NCBI RefSeq assembly: GCF_004028275.1
Contig: NZ_CP035033.1
Coordinates: forward strand, 496,001-560,000
Direction: 5' to 3'
DNA length: 64,000 bases
DNA from: Hydrogenovibrio thermophilus
GTDB taxonomy: Bacteria; Pseudomonadota; Gammaproteobacteria; Thiomicrospirales; Thiomicrospiraceae
Under the pieces are notes generated by a model. The model ran no database searches and had not been told where the DNA came from. It saw nothing but the letters and a program-made list of their open reading frames with translations. Positions within the stretch are counted from its first letter, which is position 1, and each line of letters begins with the position of its first letter. This document shows positions 28,322-38,044 of this stretch, in pieces. The translations under genes were made by a program, and so were the position numbers.

Positions 28322-31300
28322 TTAAGCGATCCGATCAGTCAAATCGTTAATGGATGAAGCTTTAATAAAATCAACATCGTTATCAAGTGCTTCAAAATGT
28401 GCCGTGCCGCATCTAATTTTATCATTTTCTGTTTGCCGTAAATCTTCGGGAAGTAGACTGCTTTTGGTTTCAACGACAAAATATAGTCTTTCAGTACCGT
28501 CCTTTTCAATCAATACCGCCCAGTCGGGGTTATAAGAACCCAGCGGTGTGTCGATTTTGAACCAACTTGGTAGTTTGGTATAAAGCTTTACATCATCGTT
28601 TTGTTCAAGCCCGGTTGCAAAGGCTGATTCCGTATTTGAGTCATAAACAATATGGCTGTAAACGCTTTTATCGACCGCCATCATGTTTTGCTCTAAATAG
28701 CCCTTCAGTTCTTCTTCTATAAACAGTTCCTGGGCATAGAAGCTCTGATCACCGATTTTCTGATACTTAATACCATCCACCAGCGCGTGCATCTTCTTGC
28801 GCTGAATAATTTCCAGTGTTTTCTCGATAAACTTTTGCGGGTTCTTGGCAAGGTCTTTCAGCTTGCCGCTTTCGATCAAGATATTAGCAAGCGTTTTACG
28901 GGTGAGTTGTGTTTTGTTTTGTAAATAAGTCAGCACATCCGGCAGTGTTTGGTAGTGCGCATTATAGGTTTGAGTGTTTTCTTGAATCTGATCGACGCCC
29001 ACGCCTTCGTAATGATCCATCGTAACGTTTGCCAACCCCGTTTTAAACTTAGGTTTAGCAATAACCATATTGACCTTCATTTCGTGAACGCAGTCTGCAA
29101 TCAATTTTGTCAGATCAAAATTAACCTGGTACACCGTTTTGTATTTAATTCGCTCCCAAAGTGCTTTAAAGTCATCACCCATAATCACTTCTTTTTTGGG
29201 TGTTGCCAAGTGAGTTTTGCTGGCATCTTTAACATCCAAACCACCAGCCACTTTTTTCAGAATGCGTTCTATTTGCATTTTGTAAGGCGCGAAGGCTTCC
29301 GGCAAGGTAAGGGTATCGTGTTTTAATGCAATTTTTAAACTGTCTTGCACCTTACCGTTTTTATCAATCAATTGTTCAGATTTGAGATGGTTCCAGAGTT
29401 TTTCTGAATCTTCCGTTCCCAAGTAAACGACGTCATTTCCGTCTCTCTGGATAACTAGGTTAGCGAAGGCATGATCTTCCACTACGCCAAATTTAATGCC
29501 ATCTTCATCTTCAATCTCTTTTTGAAGCGTAGCCGTAAAATCATTGTAAGATTCGTTTGCGATGACCGTTAATGTATTGATTGAAAAACCAGTGTCTGTC
29601 ACTCGGTTACCAGTACTGTCAACGGCTAAACGTAAACCACGGCCAATTTCCTGGCGTTTTTTAATGGTAGAAGCCGTTTCGTTTAGCGTGCAAATTTGGA
29701 AGACATTTGGATTATCCCAACCCTCACGTAAAGCAGAGTGTGAAAAGATAAAACGCAGTGGCGTTTTCATATCCAGCAAGCGTTCTTTATCTTTCATAAT
29801 CAAGTCATAGGCGGATTCGTCTGCCAAAGTTTTACCACTGGTATCTTTTACAATGCCCTTATTGTCAGCTGCAAAGTACCCATCGTGAATTTTAGATACT
29901 TCCACATCTAGATTGATTTCATTAAACAATGATTGATATTTAGGGTGCTTGGCCAGCCGTAAAAATTCTTCTTCAAAGATTTGTCCATAAGCGCCCAGGC
30001 CTGGTTGATTTTGCTCATCATAAACTCGGTAGTTCGCTACCTTATCAATAAAAAATAAACTCAAGACTTTAATGCCTTTCGGATTCAGTACCATTTCACG
30101 TTCAAGGTGCTTTTCAATGGTTTTGGCAATTTGCAGACGTTTTAACGCCAAATCATCTACACCACCAATGCTTTGGCCGAGTTGTAAGATGTCTTCTTGG
30201 GAAGTGAAATCAATCCACTCATTGCCCGGTACAGCTGAAATATCCTTGATAATGTAACCTTCGTAAGGATCACGACCTTTGGTTAATTCGAATAGATCAG
30301 CACCTTGTTTTAACCATTTTTTATCGCGTTTAATCGTGCCTTTCGACGTTAGCGCATCAAATTCCACCTGAGCCTCACATACCCCGTTTTTATTACGCAC
30401 ATTCAGCAATTTGATATAGGCATTATTATTGTCGTCTTCCGGTAGCACTGGCAATACGGCAATCTGTTTAACCAATTTGGCATTGTAAGCATCCACCGCA
30501 TCCAATTTATAAATCGGTAAATGCTTATCTCGATGAGTTGCCGAATAACGGAGAGTAAAGAGAGGGTTTAACGATTTAATTGCCTCGGCTGATTTGGCCG
30601 TGGTATCGACTGATTGAGGTTCATCAATAATTACGACTGGTTTGGTTTTAGCGATCAGGTCAATCGGGCGCATACCCTCTAACCGATCATTCACTCGGTG
30701 AATGATATTGGCCTTGGTTTCTTTGTTTGGGTCGGTAAAGCTTTTACGGAAGGCATCAATATTGATGACCATAATTTGAATGTGACTGGATTCAGCAAAG
30801 TTCCGAACCTGTTCTAGGTTGTTGGAGTCATAAACAAATGTTTCTGCATTCACGCCTTTGTAAATTTGAGATAAATGGTCTTTGGTGATTTCAATCGATT
30901 TTTTCACGCCTTCTTTAATGGCAATAGAAGGCACAACTATTATGAATTTTGTCATGCCATAAGCTTGGTTCAGTTCGTAAATGGAGCGCAAATATACATA
31001 AGTTTTACCCGTACCAGTTTCCATTTCCACTGTATAGTTCAAATCATCTTTATTAAGGGTTTTGGCTGGTTTTAAACCATGTTTCAGCTGAACTCTAACG
31101 AGGTTGTCTAATAATTCTTCTTCGCCCAAAACCAAGCGATTAGCGGTGCCCAAGTCGGCTTCATTGCCATAATCCATCGTCATCATGCTTTCAGCACCTT
31201 TCTGAACGGGAATATTTAACTGTGGCATGGTAAAAGGCGCATAACAACTTTCCTGGCCTTCAAACAAGCTAACAACTGCATCCCAAGCTAATTTTTGGTG

Positions 31301-31330
31301 AGGTAAATTTTGGTTAAACTGTAGTTTCAT
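28322..31330 (-). CDS. res: Type III restriction endonuclease subunit Res
   Basis: The ATP-dependent translocase and nuclease subunit of a type III restriction system; it cuts unmodified DNA together with Mod. The 1002-residue protein has a superfamily 2 helicase core: Walker A METGTGKTYVYL (about 103-114), Walker B IIDEPQSV (about 235-242), YSATHRDK, and motif VI region QEIGRGLRL. The C-terminus has a PD-ExK nuclease (NPDWAVLIEKDG, VVETKSS, about 940-965). Its start overlaps the end of the upstream TPR/PIN gene by 17 bp, so translation is coupled. One CCAGGCCTGG lies inside (29995-30004), rare for the island. Confidence 0.93.
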   Translation of the reverse strand: MKLQFNQNLPHQKLAWDAVVSLFEGQESCYAPFTMPQLNIPVQKGAESMMTMDYGNEADLGTANRLVLGEEELLDNLVRVQLKHGLKPAKTLNKDDLNYTVEMETGTGKTYVYLRSIYELNQAYGMTKFIIVVPSIAIKEGVKKSIEITKDHLSQIYKGVNAETFVYDSNNLEQVRNFAESSHIQIMVINIDAFRKSFTDPNKETKANIIHRVNDRLEGMRPIDLIAKTKPVVIIDEPQSVDTTAKSAEAIKSLNPLFTLRYSATHRDKHLPIYKLDAVDAYNAKLVKQIAVLPVLPEDDNNNAYIKLLNVRNKNGVCEAQVEFDALTSKGTIKRDKKWLKQGADLFELTKGRDPYEGYIIKDISAVPGNEWIDFTSQEDILQLGQSIGGVDDLALKRLQIAKTIEKHLEREMVLNPKGIKVLSLFFIDKVANYRVYDEQNQPGLGAYGQIFEEEFLRLAKHPKYQSLFNEINLDVEVSKIHDGYFAADNKGIVKDTSGKTLADESAYDLIMKDKERLLDMKTPLRFIFSHSALREGWDNPNVFQICTLNETASTIKKRQEIGRGLRLAVDSTGNRVTDTGFSINTLTVIANESYNDFTATLQKEIEDEDGIKFGVVEDHAFANLVIQRDGNDVVYLGTEDSEKLWNHLKSEQLIDKNGKVQDSLKIALKHDTLTLPEAFAPYKMQIERILKKVAGGLDVKDASKTHLATPKKEVIMGDDFKALWERIKYKTVYQVNFDLTKLIADCVHEMKVNMVIAKPKFKTGLANVTMDHYEGVGVDQIQENTQTYNAHYQTLPDVLTYLQNKTQLTRKTLANILIESGKLKDLAKNPQKFIEKTLEIIQRKKMHALVDGIKYQKIGDQSFYAQELFIEEELKGYLEQNMMAVDKSVYSHIVYDSNTESAFATGLEQNDDVKLYTKLPSWFKIDTPLGSYNPDWAVLIEKDGTERLYFVVETKSSLLPEDLRQTENDKIRCGTAHFEALDNDVDFIKASSINDLTDRIA

Positions 31331-34300
31331 TCTGATTTCCAGGCTCTAAAAATTCAAATAAGTCTTCGATGTTTACTGCAATGAAATCTCTTTTGGGAGG
31401 AGCAAGCATTGGAGCAATAAATTTGTAATTCTTATCATAATACTCAACTAGAAAACCTAACCATTGGTAGCTGTTGGCAATTTTAAGAATGATTCGTAAA
31501 ATTCTGCTATTTTTAATTTTGTTTTGAAGATTAGGCTCAGTTGCTACTAGTCTGGATATGAAAAATCTGACGTTGACTTGGTCAAACAGATCTCTATAAC
31601 CTTTTTGATGGAGAGATTCGTAGAATTCAATTTCGTTGTCTTCAAATTTTTTCTTAACATCAATCAGGGCAAGTGAATTACTCGATAGTGTTGGAGCTAA
31701 ATTTGTAGATTCAGTGATTATCTGAAATATTCTGTCTTCGGATATAACTTGAAAATCGTTGTTATATGCATAAGAGAGAGCCCTGTATTCCAAAATGCCC
31801 ATTAATGGAACAAACATTTCAAATGATTCAGAAAACTCCAAAATTTCTTCTCTGTCATCAATTATTCTGCTTTGGAATGACTTATGAACCTTTCTCGCTA
31901 AAGATAGAAGCCTTATTTTATTTTTTTCAATATCTGATTTTGTGTGGATGTCGCGGAAAATTGATTCTCCATCACTAAACATCGTCATTATTTCATCAGT
32001 AACGCTTAATTCTCTGATAAATGAAGATAGCCAATCAATTGTTGTTTGTTGAATATAGACATCGTTTCTAGTCAAAATATTATCTAGCTCACCAATATGG
32101 TCTAAAAAGATTATTGAACTAAGAGTAATGATTTTCTTTTTATCGACTATTCGACATCTTCCAGCGTTAAAGCTTATGTTTGGATTTTCCAATATGTGCG
32201 GAATCAGGCCAAAATATTTTTTATACTCGCCAACCAGTTGATGAAATGAAATGTTGCCACCAGAACTGTAGATATCAAATTTATTAGCTTGGCTTTCAGC
32301 TTGTTGAATTAGCAGAGGTTTAATATCAGCAATAGGGTCTGATTTAGATACATCTAATCTAATAAAATAATCACTTTGCATCTCGTATACAAATAAATTA
32401 CAGATTTGGTGGAATAATGAGTTTGTTTCATATTCATCACCAAGAATTTCAAGCTCAAACTCTTCTCTTGGTAACAATTCAATATTGAAGGATTCATCTA
32501 TTTGTTCATATTGATTAAGGCTTAAAAAAAGCTGAGCTTCCTTTTTTAAAACTATATTAGATGGTGTGTCGATTCCAATGTTTGTTTTATTGATAATCGT
32601 ATAGAAATAAATGGAAGCCAGAATGTGCTTTGTATCGTCATCAATTTCAGATATAGGAGCAGACAATAATTGCTTGTTTATATATTTGAAACCTTCGTTG
32701 ATAGATTTCTCAACTACAATCATAAAAAATGACATCTCTACTATTTGTCTAATAGTTAATTTGTCATAGTGCTCTTCCAAGAAGGCTCGAAATTCAGAGT
32801 CTTGCTGAACATTTATTCTGCTGCTGCTTTGCTCATTATTGATTAAAAAGTATCTGAGACTGCATTGATATAAGGTGTTACTTGCAATGTTTAACTTGAA
32901 ACTGGTTTGCGTACTTTCACTTTGCCAAGCAATAGAAAATTGATTGTAAGCTTTGCTTAATTTTCCAAATTTAAGGTATATGTTGCCAACCAAAATATGA
33001 TTTAAAGACGGGAACGACTGAGAAATAAAATTTTCAAAGTCTGAGAATAAGAGCTCTTTGTCATCAAGGCAAATCTGTAACACCTTTTCCAAGATGAATG
33101 GCACGTCTTTTAGCTCACTTCCAATAATTAAACATTCTTTTGATTGATGGTTTAAAGCCAGAAGGTTTAGTGAGATGTCAGAAATTAATTCTTTTTGAGT
33201 AGTCTTCGTCTGAATCTTAATGATTTTTTTTATTTGTTTTTTGGATAACGATAAATTTTTTCTCTGTTCAATTTCAAGAAATGTCAGATAATCAATTTCA
33301 GACATTCCTTTCCGTTGTTCTGCTTCCTTGTAAATTTTTTTTAGGTCAGAAAGCTTATGGTTGAGTAGCGTATTTGCATAAATATTAAACGCCTTAGGAT
33401 CATCCAAAAAGATTTTATTTGATTCCAAAAAGTCTTTAACCAAAGAAGGAGCTGTTTGTGAAATCCTATCTAAATATTGGATTAGTAATTCGGGTTCGTT
33501 TTGTTCAATCAACCGGTTTTCAATAACGGTATGTTCTAACTCTTCTTTGTTGGTATTAAAGTGAAAATGAATAAAATTAACAATGTCTAAATCATTGCTT
33601 TGGTATTTAGGGTACTCGTTAAAAAAAGACTCAATATCATTGAAATATAAGCAGTGAAGTAAATGATTAGTTATGATGTCTCGATAATCTCTTTCAAAAT
33701 AAGATAAGTTTTTTTGAATTTTATCAAAATAAATCAGAGTGTTAGAGAAGGCTGTTTTTTGTGGATTAATATGATTTAAGTAACAATCAATTTCACGAAA
33801 TGAATAAAATTTCGATCTTTCAAATTGTTCAAAAAAGTTTAATTCATCATTGTTAAGGTTCTCAAAATAATTCTTTGCTATTTCAAAATGCTCGGCGAAT
33901 CTGTTCTGGTTGTAGAGGTTTTGATAAATTAAAGCTCCAAGGTGACAGAGCTTTTTGCTGAGCTGGTCTTTTTCAAAAAATTCGTTTTCATACGCCTGTT
34001 CAAATATAGCCTGGGCTTTTCCATAGTTTCCAGAATTCAAATAGAATAATATCTCAAAATAATCATCTTCAATTTCAGTGTCTGCAAACTCGTTTTTTAT
34101 TTTTTCAATACATAAATTGAAATCTTCTCTATTCGCTTGTAACGAAAGCAAGCTAGCCTTCATTTCAAAAAACTTACCATCCAAAAAGTCTTTGAAATGA
34201 TTCTCAAGGTAAGCTAGTAACTCAGCAACTTTATCAAACTGTTTAAGTTGAAAGTTAATTTCAGTTTCTAACACCAATAGATGGTATTTTGCCCCCGTGT

Positions 34301-34481
34301 TTTGGCTATGTTCTTTTTTAGCCTCTTTCAGAGACTCAATTGCGCCTTCTATTGAACCATCGAAAAAGTTACTTTTAATTGTGGATATCAACGTTTTTAC
34401 TGTTGTAGGCAGAACAATATTCTGTTGATTGATACTGCCCAAATTAAAAAGGCTCGTTATTCTATTGAGCATAGCGTGCAT
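31314..34481 (-). CDS. Large TPR protein with C-terminal PIN-like domain, inserted in type III R-M operon
   Basis: A 1055-residue helical protein. The first 550-600 residues read as TPR-like helical repeats (EGAIESLKEAKKEHSQ, KYHLLVLETEINFQLKQF, YLKFGKLSKAYNQFSIAW). The C-terminal part (about 780-960) resembles a PIN nuclease: IITLSSIIFLDHIGELDNI followed much later by ALSYAYNNDFQVISEDRIF, where D/E residues fall at PIN-like places. The start overlaps the small membrane gene stop as TAATG, and the end overlaps res, so it is an integral operon member. Classical type III systems have only mod and res; this gene may add an RNase effector or sensor. Family not recognised with certainty. Confidence 0.5.
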   Translation of the reverse strand: MHAMLNRITSLFNLGSINQQNIVLPTTVKTLISTIKSNFFDGSIEGAIESLKEAKKEHSQNTGAKYHLLVLETEINFQLKQFDKVAELLAYLENHFKDFLDGKFFEMKASLLSLQANREDFNLCIEKIKNEFADTEIEDDYFEILFYLNSGNYGKAQAIFEQAYENEFFEKDQLSKKLCHLGALIYQNLYNQNRFAEHFEIAKNYFENLNNDELNFFEQFERSKFYSFREIDCYLNHINPQKTAFSNTLIYFDKIQKNLSYFERDYRDIITNHLLHCLYFNDIESFFNEYPKYQSNDLDIVNFIHFHFNTNKEELEHTVIENRLIEQNEPELLIQYLDRISQTAPSLVKDFLESNKIFLDDPKAFNIYANTLLNHKLSDLKKIYKEAEQRKGMSEIDYLTFLEIEQRKNLSLSKKQIKKIIKIQTKTTQKELISDISLNLLALNHQSKECLIIGSELKDVPFILEKVLQICLDDKELLFSDFENFISQSFPSLNHILVGNIYLKFGKLSKAYNQFSIAWQSESTQTSFKLNIASNTLYQCSLRYFLINNEQSSSRINVQQDSEFRAFLEEHYDKLTIRQIVEMSFFMIVVEKSINEGFKYINKQLLSAPISEIDDDTKHILASIYFYTIINKTNIGIDTPSNIVLKKEAQLFLSLNQYEQIDESFNIELLPREEFELEILGDEYETNSLFHQICNLFVYEMQSDYFIRLDVSKSDPIADIKPLLIQQAESQANKFDIYSSGGNISFHQLVGEYKKYFGLIPHILENPNISFNAGRCRIVDKKKIITLSSIIFLDHIGELDNILTRNDVYIQQTTIDWLSSFIRELSVTDEIMTMFSDGESIFRDIHTKSDIEKNKIRLLSLARKVHKSFQSRIIDDREEILEFSESFEMFVPLMGILEYRALSYAYNNDFQVISEDRIFQIITESTNLAPTLSSNSLALIDVKKKFEDNEIEFYESLHQKGYRDLFDQVNVRFFISRLVATEPNLQNKIKNSRILRIILKIANSYQWLGFLVEYYDKNYKFIAPMLAPPKRDFIAVNIEDLFEFLEPGNQNETTV

Positions 34482-34669
34482 TATTCTTTGTCTTGCCTAT
34501 GGCTGTTAGTCTGAGAAATCTTGCCACTGTTAAAGAACGAAAATAGCTTGTTTTCTTGTTTAGTAGTATTCTTAAAACTTTGTACAATTTTGTAGCCTAC
34601 AAAAAATGCAATAACTGCGATTACTAGTCCAGTAATACTTGCCCAGCTTCCAATATCTGATAAAGACAT
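34481..34669 (-). CDS. Small single-pass membrane protein in the restriction operon
   Basis: 62 residues with one clear membrane helix (about 9-32, ASITGLVIAVIAFFVGYKIV) and a basic, polar cytoplasmic-type tail. AAGGAGATC lies just before the ATG, so the gene is well supported despite its size. It starts 11 bp after mod and its stop overlaps the start of the TPR/PIN gene (TAATG). It could anchor the TPR/PIN protein at the membrane; inferred from coupling only. Confidence 0.65.
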   Translation of the reverse strand: MSLSDIGSWASITGLVIAVIAFFVGYKIVQSFKNTTKQENKLFSFFNSGKISQTNSHRQDKE

Positions 34670-34680
34670 TATTGATCTCC

Positions 34681-36558
34681 TTAAATGCTCAAAACATCTT
34701 CAATGCCAGCTTGTTTTAGGCGTTGGATGGCGTTGGTTTTTGTGATGTCGTCTTTGAAACTGGTATCTCGGAAAACAACTCTTAGTACTGGGTTTTCTGG
34801 TGTGCTCAGGTCGGCAATGGCTTGCACAGTTTCTAGGGTGATGTTTTCATCAAAACAGGCAATTAAGGAACCGAATGCCACATTCCAAGCTTGATGATCA
34901 GCAACCTTAACCTCTTCAATGGGTAGGGTTAGTGGTAGGCCATATTTGATTAATACTTCAAACAGCAGATCTTGGCTGGTTCTACCATCGACAATATTAT
35001 CAACGGCATTAAGAAGGTCGGTATCTAGGTCATCTACATTAGGTTGCCATTTTTTGATATTGGAAGTGTCGAGTTTAAAGACCTTAAACCCTAAATCTGC
35101 TTGGGTTTCTGGGTGTTCTTCCTTGATTTTCTTTGCCGCACGGCGAATGCGTTCTTTGCCGATTTCGGCGATGGTGGCGTAACCCGCTTTTCTGGCTTCG
35201 GAGTTTACGGGCGTAGGCTCTGGAATTTGTACTGATATAAGCTTGCGATTACCTTTATCTTCTGTATTTAATTCCATAATAGCGTGTGCTGATGTTGCAG
35301 AGCCAGAAAAAAAATCTAAATAAATTCCTTCCTTTTTATAGTCTTCATTGAAGGCAAAAGCAAAGAAGTTCTTTAACAATGATTTTGGTTTAGGAAATCC
35401 AAAAACTGGCATTTCAAATAATGATGCAATATCTGAAGTACCTTCTTGAGTAAAGGGGCCATTCATCAGTGATGTAGGTTTCCCTTTTCTTTCATTTCCA
35501 TATTCATCTTTAAGGTATTGTTTGGCTCGAACGCTGAATGTGCCATCAGGTTTTTTATTAAAAACCACTTCGTCATCTTCAATAGCTTTTAAAAGACGTT
35601 CTTTTGACCAGACCCATTGTTTAGTAGGCTTAATAGCTATTCCTTGGTGTTCAATTTCATACTGCAGGTTTGGTCGGTCATCCATTGATGTAGTCATCAG
35701 TGGTTGAGTAAAAAAACCCCCTCTTTGAGGAAATTTAGAATCTTGTTTGTTGTATGCTTTTTTTCCATCTTCATCTAAGGGAGATTCAAGGTTTAATAAT
35801 TGATTTTTTGAATAACATAAGATGTATTCATGAACACTGATAAACCCTTTTGTTTTTGCGCCAGCCCCATATTTATTTTTCCATGAGATTTCCTCAATAA
35901 AATTTTCCTCCCCAAAAATCTCATCACAGATTTTTCTTAGGTTATGCACTTCATTGTCATCAATGGAGATAAAAATCACGCCATCGTCTTTAAGTAAATT
36001 ACGAGCCAGTTTTAGGCGGGGGTACATCATATTTAGCCAGTTGGAATGATACCGGCCAGCGGAATCTGCGTTGGTGGTTAGGGGATTACCTTCTTCATCT
36101 TTTTGGCCTGTTAAGCGCTGGTAATTGGCTAGGTTGTCTTTAAAGTCGTCTTTGTATACGAAATCCTTGCCGGTGTTGTAAGGCGGGTCGATATAGATCA
36201 TTTTCACCTTGCCAAAGTAGCTTTTTTGCAAGAGCTTTAAAACTTCAAGGTTGTCGCCTTCGATATAGAGGTTTTCGGTGTTGTCCCAATTCACTGATTC
36301 TTCTGGTGCTGGGCGTAGCGTTCCCAAAGTAGGCGTGGTGGCGATGCGCTTGGCTTGTTCTTTACCTGACCAAGTAAATTGATAACGCTCATTGGATTCA
36401 TCAATATTTTCACCCAACTCAACTTTTAAAGCATCAAAGTCAATTTTGCCTTCACTAAACACATTTGGAAACAGTGTCTTGAGTTGTTCAATATTGTGTT
36501 CGGTTAAGTTCATGCTTTGACCTGTGAGTTGCTGTAAGTCGTTTTGGGTATCCGCCAT
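34681..36558 (-). CDS. mod: Type III DNA methyltransferase subunit Mod (N6-adenine)
   Basis: Recognises the target and methylates adenine on one strand. The 625-residue protein has beta-class motif order: catalytic IYIDPPYNTGKDF (DPPY at 124-127) before the SAM-binding FFSGSATSAHA (about 420). The central variable part between them carries the target recognition domain. AGGGAACAAC precedes the ATG. First gene of a five-gene reverse-strand operon (mod, membrane protein, TPR/PIN, res, primase-like). No simple repeat tract for phase variation was seen in it. Confidence 0.94.
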   Translation of the reverse strand: MADTQNDLQQLTGQSMNLTEHNIEQLKTLFPNVFSEGKIDFDALKVELGENIDESNERYQFTWSGKEQAKRIATTPTLGTLRPAPEESVNWDNTENLYIEGDNLEVLKLLQKSYFGKVKMIYIDPPYNTGKDFVYKDDFKDNLANYQRLTGQKDEEGNPLTTNADSAGRYHSNWLNMMYPRLKLARNLLKDDGVIFISIDDNEVHNLRKICDEIFGEENFIEEISWKNKYGAGAKTKGFISVHEYILCYSKNQLLNLESPLDEDGKKAYNKQDSKFPQRGGFFTQPLMTTSMDDRPNLQYEIEHQGIAIKPTKQWVWSKERLLKAIEDDEVVFNKKPDGTFSVRAKQYLKDEYGNERKGKPTSLMNGPFTQEGTSDIASLFEMPVFGFPKPKSLLKNFFAFAFNEDYKKEGIYLDFFSGSATSAHAIMELNTEDKGNRKLISVQIPEPTPVNSEARKAGYATIAEIGKERIRRAAKKIKEEHPETQADLGFKVFKLDTSNIKKWQPNVDDLDTDLLNAVDNIVDGRTSQDLLFEVLIKYGLPLTLPIEEVKVADHQAWNVAFGSLIACFDENITLETVQAIADLSTPENPVLRVVFRDTSFKDDITKTNAIQRLKQAGIEDVLSI

Positions 36559-36712
36559 GTTGTTCCCTGTTTTTTTATATGTGTGTCTATTTAATTCGTG
36601 TTTTGTGGCTATGTGTGGGTAAGTATTTAAAAAATATATTGTACATTCTGAAAATTGCGTAACAATGTTTAAATCGTGAGGTTTTTAATCTATTTTGTCT
36701 AATTCTTGGAAA

Positions 36713-36982
36713 CTAAGTTCTGGACTCAAAGTTTAACAAAAGGTTTGTGATTAAGTGTTTGGTCTTTGTGTCATCTAATGAAAAACTTCCTTTGAGGTAC
36801 TCGCGAGCGATCCAGGCCAAGTACTTGTTATTTTCAGTAGGGTCAATCGCTTCTAAAGATTTTAATTGCTGTAAGGTCGTTTGGGGTTTTGTTTCTACTC
36901 GTTGCTTTTGAAATGAGAGTTTTATGGCTTGGCTCATATTGGAGATTATTTTAAGTGTGATAAGTGGGGGGTGATGTCTCAT
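36713..36982 (-). CDS. Small island protein, unknown function
   Basis: 89 residues; AAAGGAAACCAA precedes the ATG, supporting this start. The N-terminus (PLITLKIISNMSQAIKLSFQKQR) resembles that of 37619-37954 (LPFKMVKNMSQALKNAYRQNER), suggesting a shared leader, while the rest (DPTENNKYLAWIAREYLKG) differs and recalls conserved phage-protein segments I cannot name. Probably co-transcribed with 37009-37374. Confidence 0.5.
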   Translation of the reverse strand: MRHHPPLITLKIISNMSQAIKLSFQKQRVETKPQTTLQQLKSLEAIDPTENNKYLAWIAREYLKGSFSLDDTKTKHLITNLLLNFESRT

Positions 36983-37008
36983 TTGGTTTCCTTTAGCGTG
37001 GTTGGGTT

Positions 37009-37374
37009 TTAAATTATCGTGATTTGGTTTTTATCAATAACTTGACTGAGGTGGCGAAGTTTGTGCCATTGGTCTCCAGTAATGCTCATAAACATTAAAT
37101 CGTCGAGATGTGCGTCTAAGTATTCAGTAATAATAGCGACTCCAAGTGTTGTTGGAGAGTGCATTCCAAACACGAAAGAGGGCGCATCATTGTCTGTTTC
37201 AATTATGGGAACAATTCGTTTGGCAATTTTTTCATCATTGCGTAAATGCAGGGTATTGATTTGATAATTAGTGAGACCGCTATTATGGAAGTCATCCATA
37301 AATTTAAGGCCTTCGATAAACACTTCGTTTAATGAATACTGAATGGTTCTAATTTTGCACTGCTCTTTTTTCAT
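37009..37374 (-). CDS. Hypothetical island protein
   Basis: 121 residues, start supported by AAAGGTCGG upstream. Soluble, mixed charge, no motif recognised. It lies 26 bp upstream of 36713-36982 on the same strand and is likely in one transcript with it. The 244-bp region upstream holds palindromes (37522-37579). Confidence 0.45.
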   Translation of the reverse strand: MKKEQCKIRTIQYSLNEVFIEGLKFMDDFHNSGLTNYQINTLHLRNDEKIAKRIVPIIETDNDAPSFVFGMHSPTTLGVAIITEYLDAHLDDLMFMSITGDQWHKLRHLSQVIDKNQITII

Positions 37375-37521
37375 TTTGTCCGACCTTTATTAATATTTGT
37401 CGAGAAAATTTTAAAGGGCGGTTGCGTCGTATTTTGACGTAGGTTTGTCGATAACTCAAAATAGCGTTGTTTAGGGTGTTTACCAGAAGCTTTCTAGTCC
37501 TGTCGAACAACGGTTACGGTG

Positions 37522-37579
37522 TGTTAAGTATTTAACATCAACGCGTATAAATAAGTTGCCCAATATGATTGAGCAACTT
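37522..37579. promoter_or_regulatory. Palindrome and hairpin in the 244-bp gap 37375-37618
   Basis: TGTTAAGTATTTAACA (37522-37537) has perfect 6-bp arms, and AAGTTGC...GCAACTT (37553-37559 with 37573-37579) forms a 7-bp stem. The first looks like an operator for the genes to the left; the second may terminate the reverse-strand gene 37619-37954. No T-run is obvious. Confidence 0.35.
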
Positions 37580-37618
37580 AGCTTGAAAGCTGATTAAAGG
37601 CTATCGTTTTATTAATTC

Positions 37619-37954
37619 TTACGATAGTGATAGATATAGGGTGGCTTCGGGGGCTGATTTTTTTAAAGCGCGTTTAATTTGAGCAATGTATTTCGTTTTT
37701 ACCCTGTCCAAGATGAAACCAGCTGGAGCAATAAGTGTAAGTTCGTTCTCTGTTTCAATTGCTTTAAGCGGGTGGATCCAAGAAAGATATTCTGTGTCAG
37801 TTAATGAGGTTTTCATTTGTTCTTTTACTAAGAGCCAAGTTTGCGGTTCAACTTCCTCTCTTTCTGGAATCCTTTCATTTTGCCTGTAAGCATTTTTTAA
37901 AGCCTGACTCATGTTTTTGACCATCTTGAATGGGAGTAAATGACTTTGAATCAT
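37619..37954 (-). CDS. Stand-alone DnaA domain-I-like protein
   Basis: A 111-residue protein whose residues 40-105 match the N-terminal domain of the replication initiator DnaA: TWLLVKEQMKTSLTDTEYLSWIHPLKA, then ELTLIAPAGFILDRVKTKYIAQI, against the E. coli pattern LWxxCLxxLxxELxxxxFxxWIxPLQA and LxLYAPNxFVLDWVRDKYL. The AAA+ and DNA-binding domains are absent. DnaA domain I mediates self-assembly and contacts with DnaB helicase and DiaA, so this could modulate host initiation or recruit helicase for the island. AAGGAAG precedes the ATG. Confidence 0.65.
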   Translation of the reverse strand: MIQSHLLPFKMVKNMSQALKNAYRQNERIPEREEVEPQTWLLVKEQMKTSLTDTEYLSWIHPLKAIETENELTLIAPAGFILDRVKTKYIAQIKRALKKSAPEATLYLSLS

Positions 37955-38044
37955 TTTTATTCAGCTTCCTTTTATTTGGATTTAAATAGCTTTTAAACGT
38001 TAGGGGCTTAAGATGTTAGAAAAAGTGTTTTCAGTTCGATTTGG

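Noticed and set aside
28322-36558. Type I restriction-modification
   Set aside because: No HsdS subunit; the DPPYNTG Mod with motif order IV before I, and Res with a C-terminal PD-ExK, are type III.
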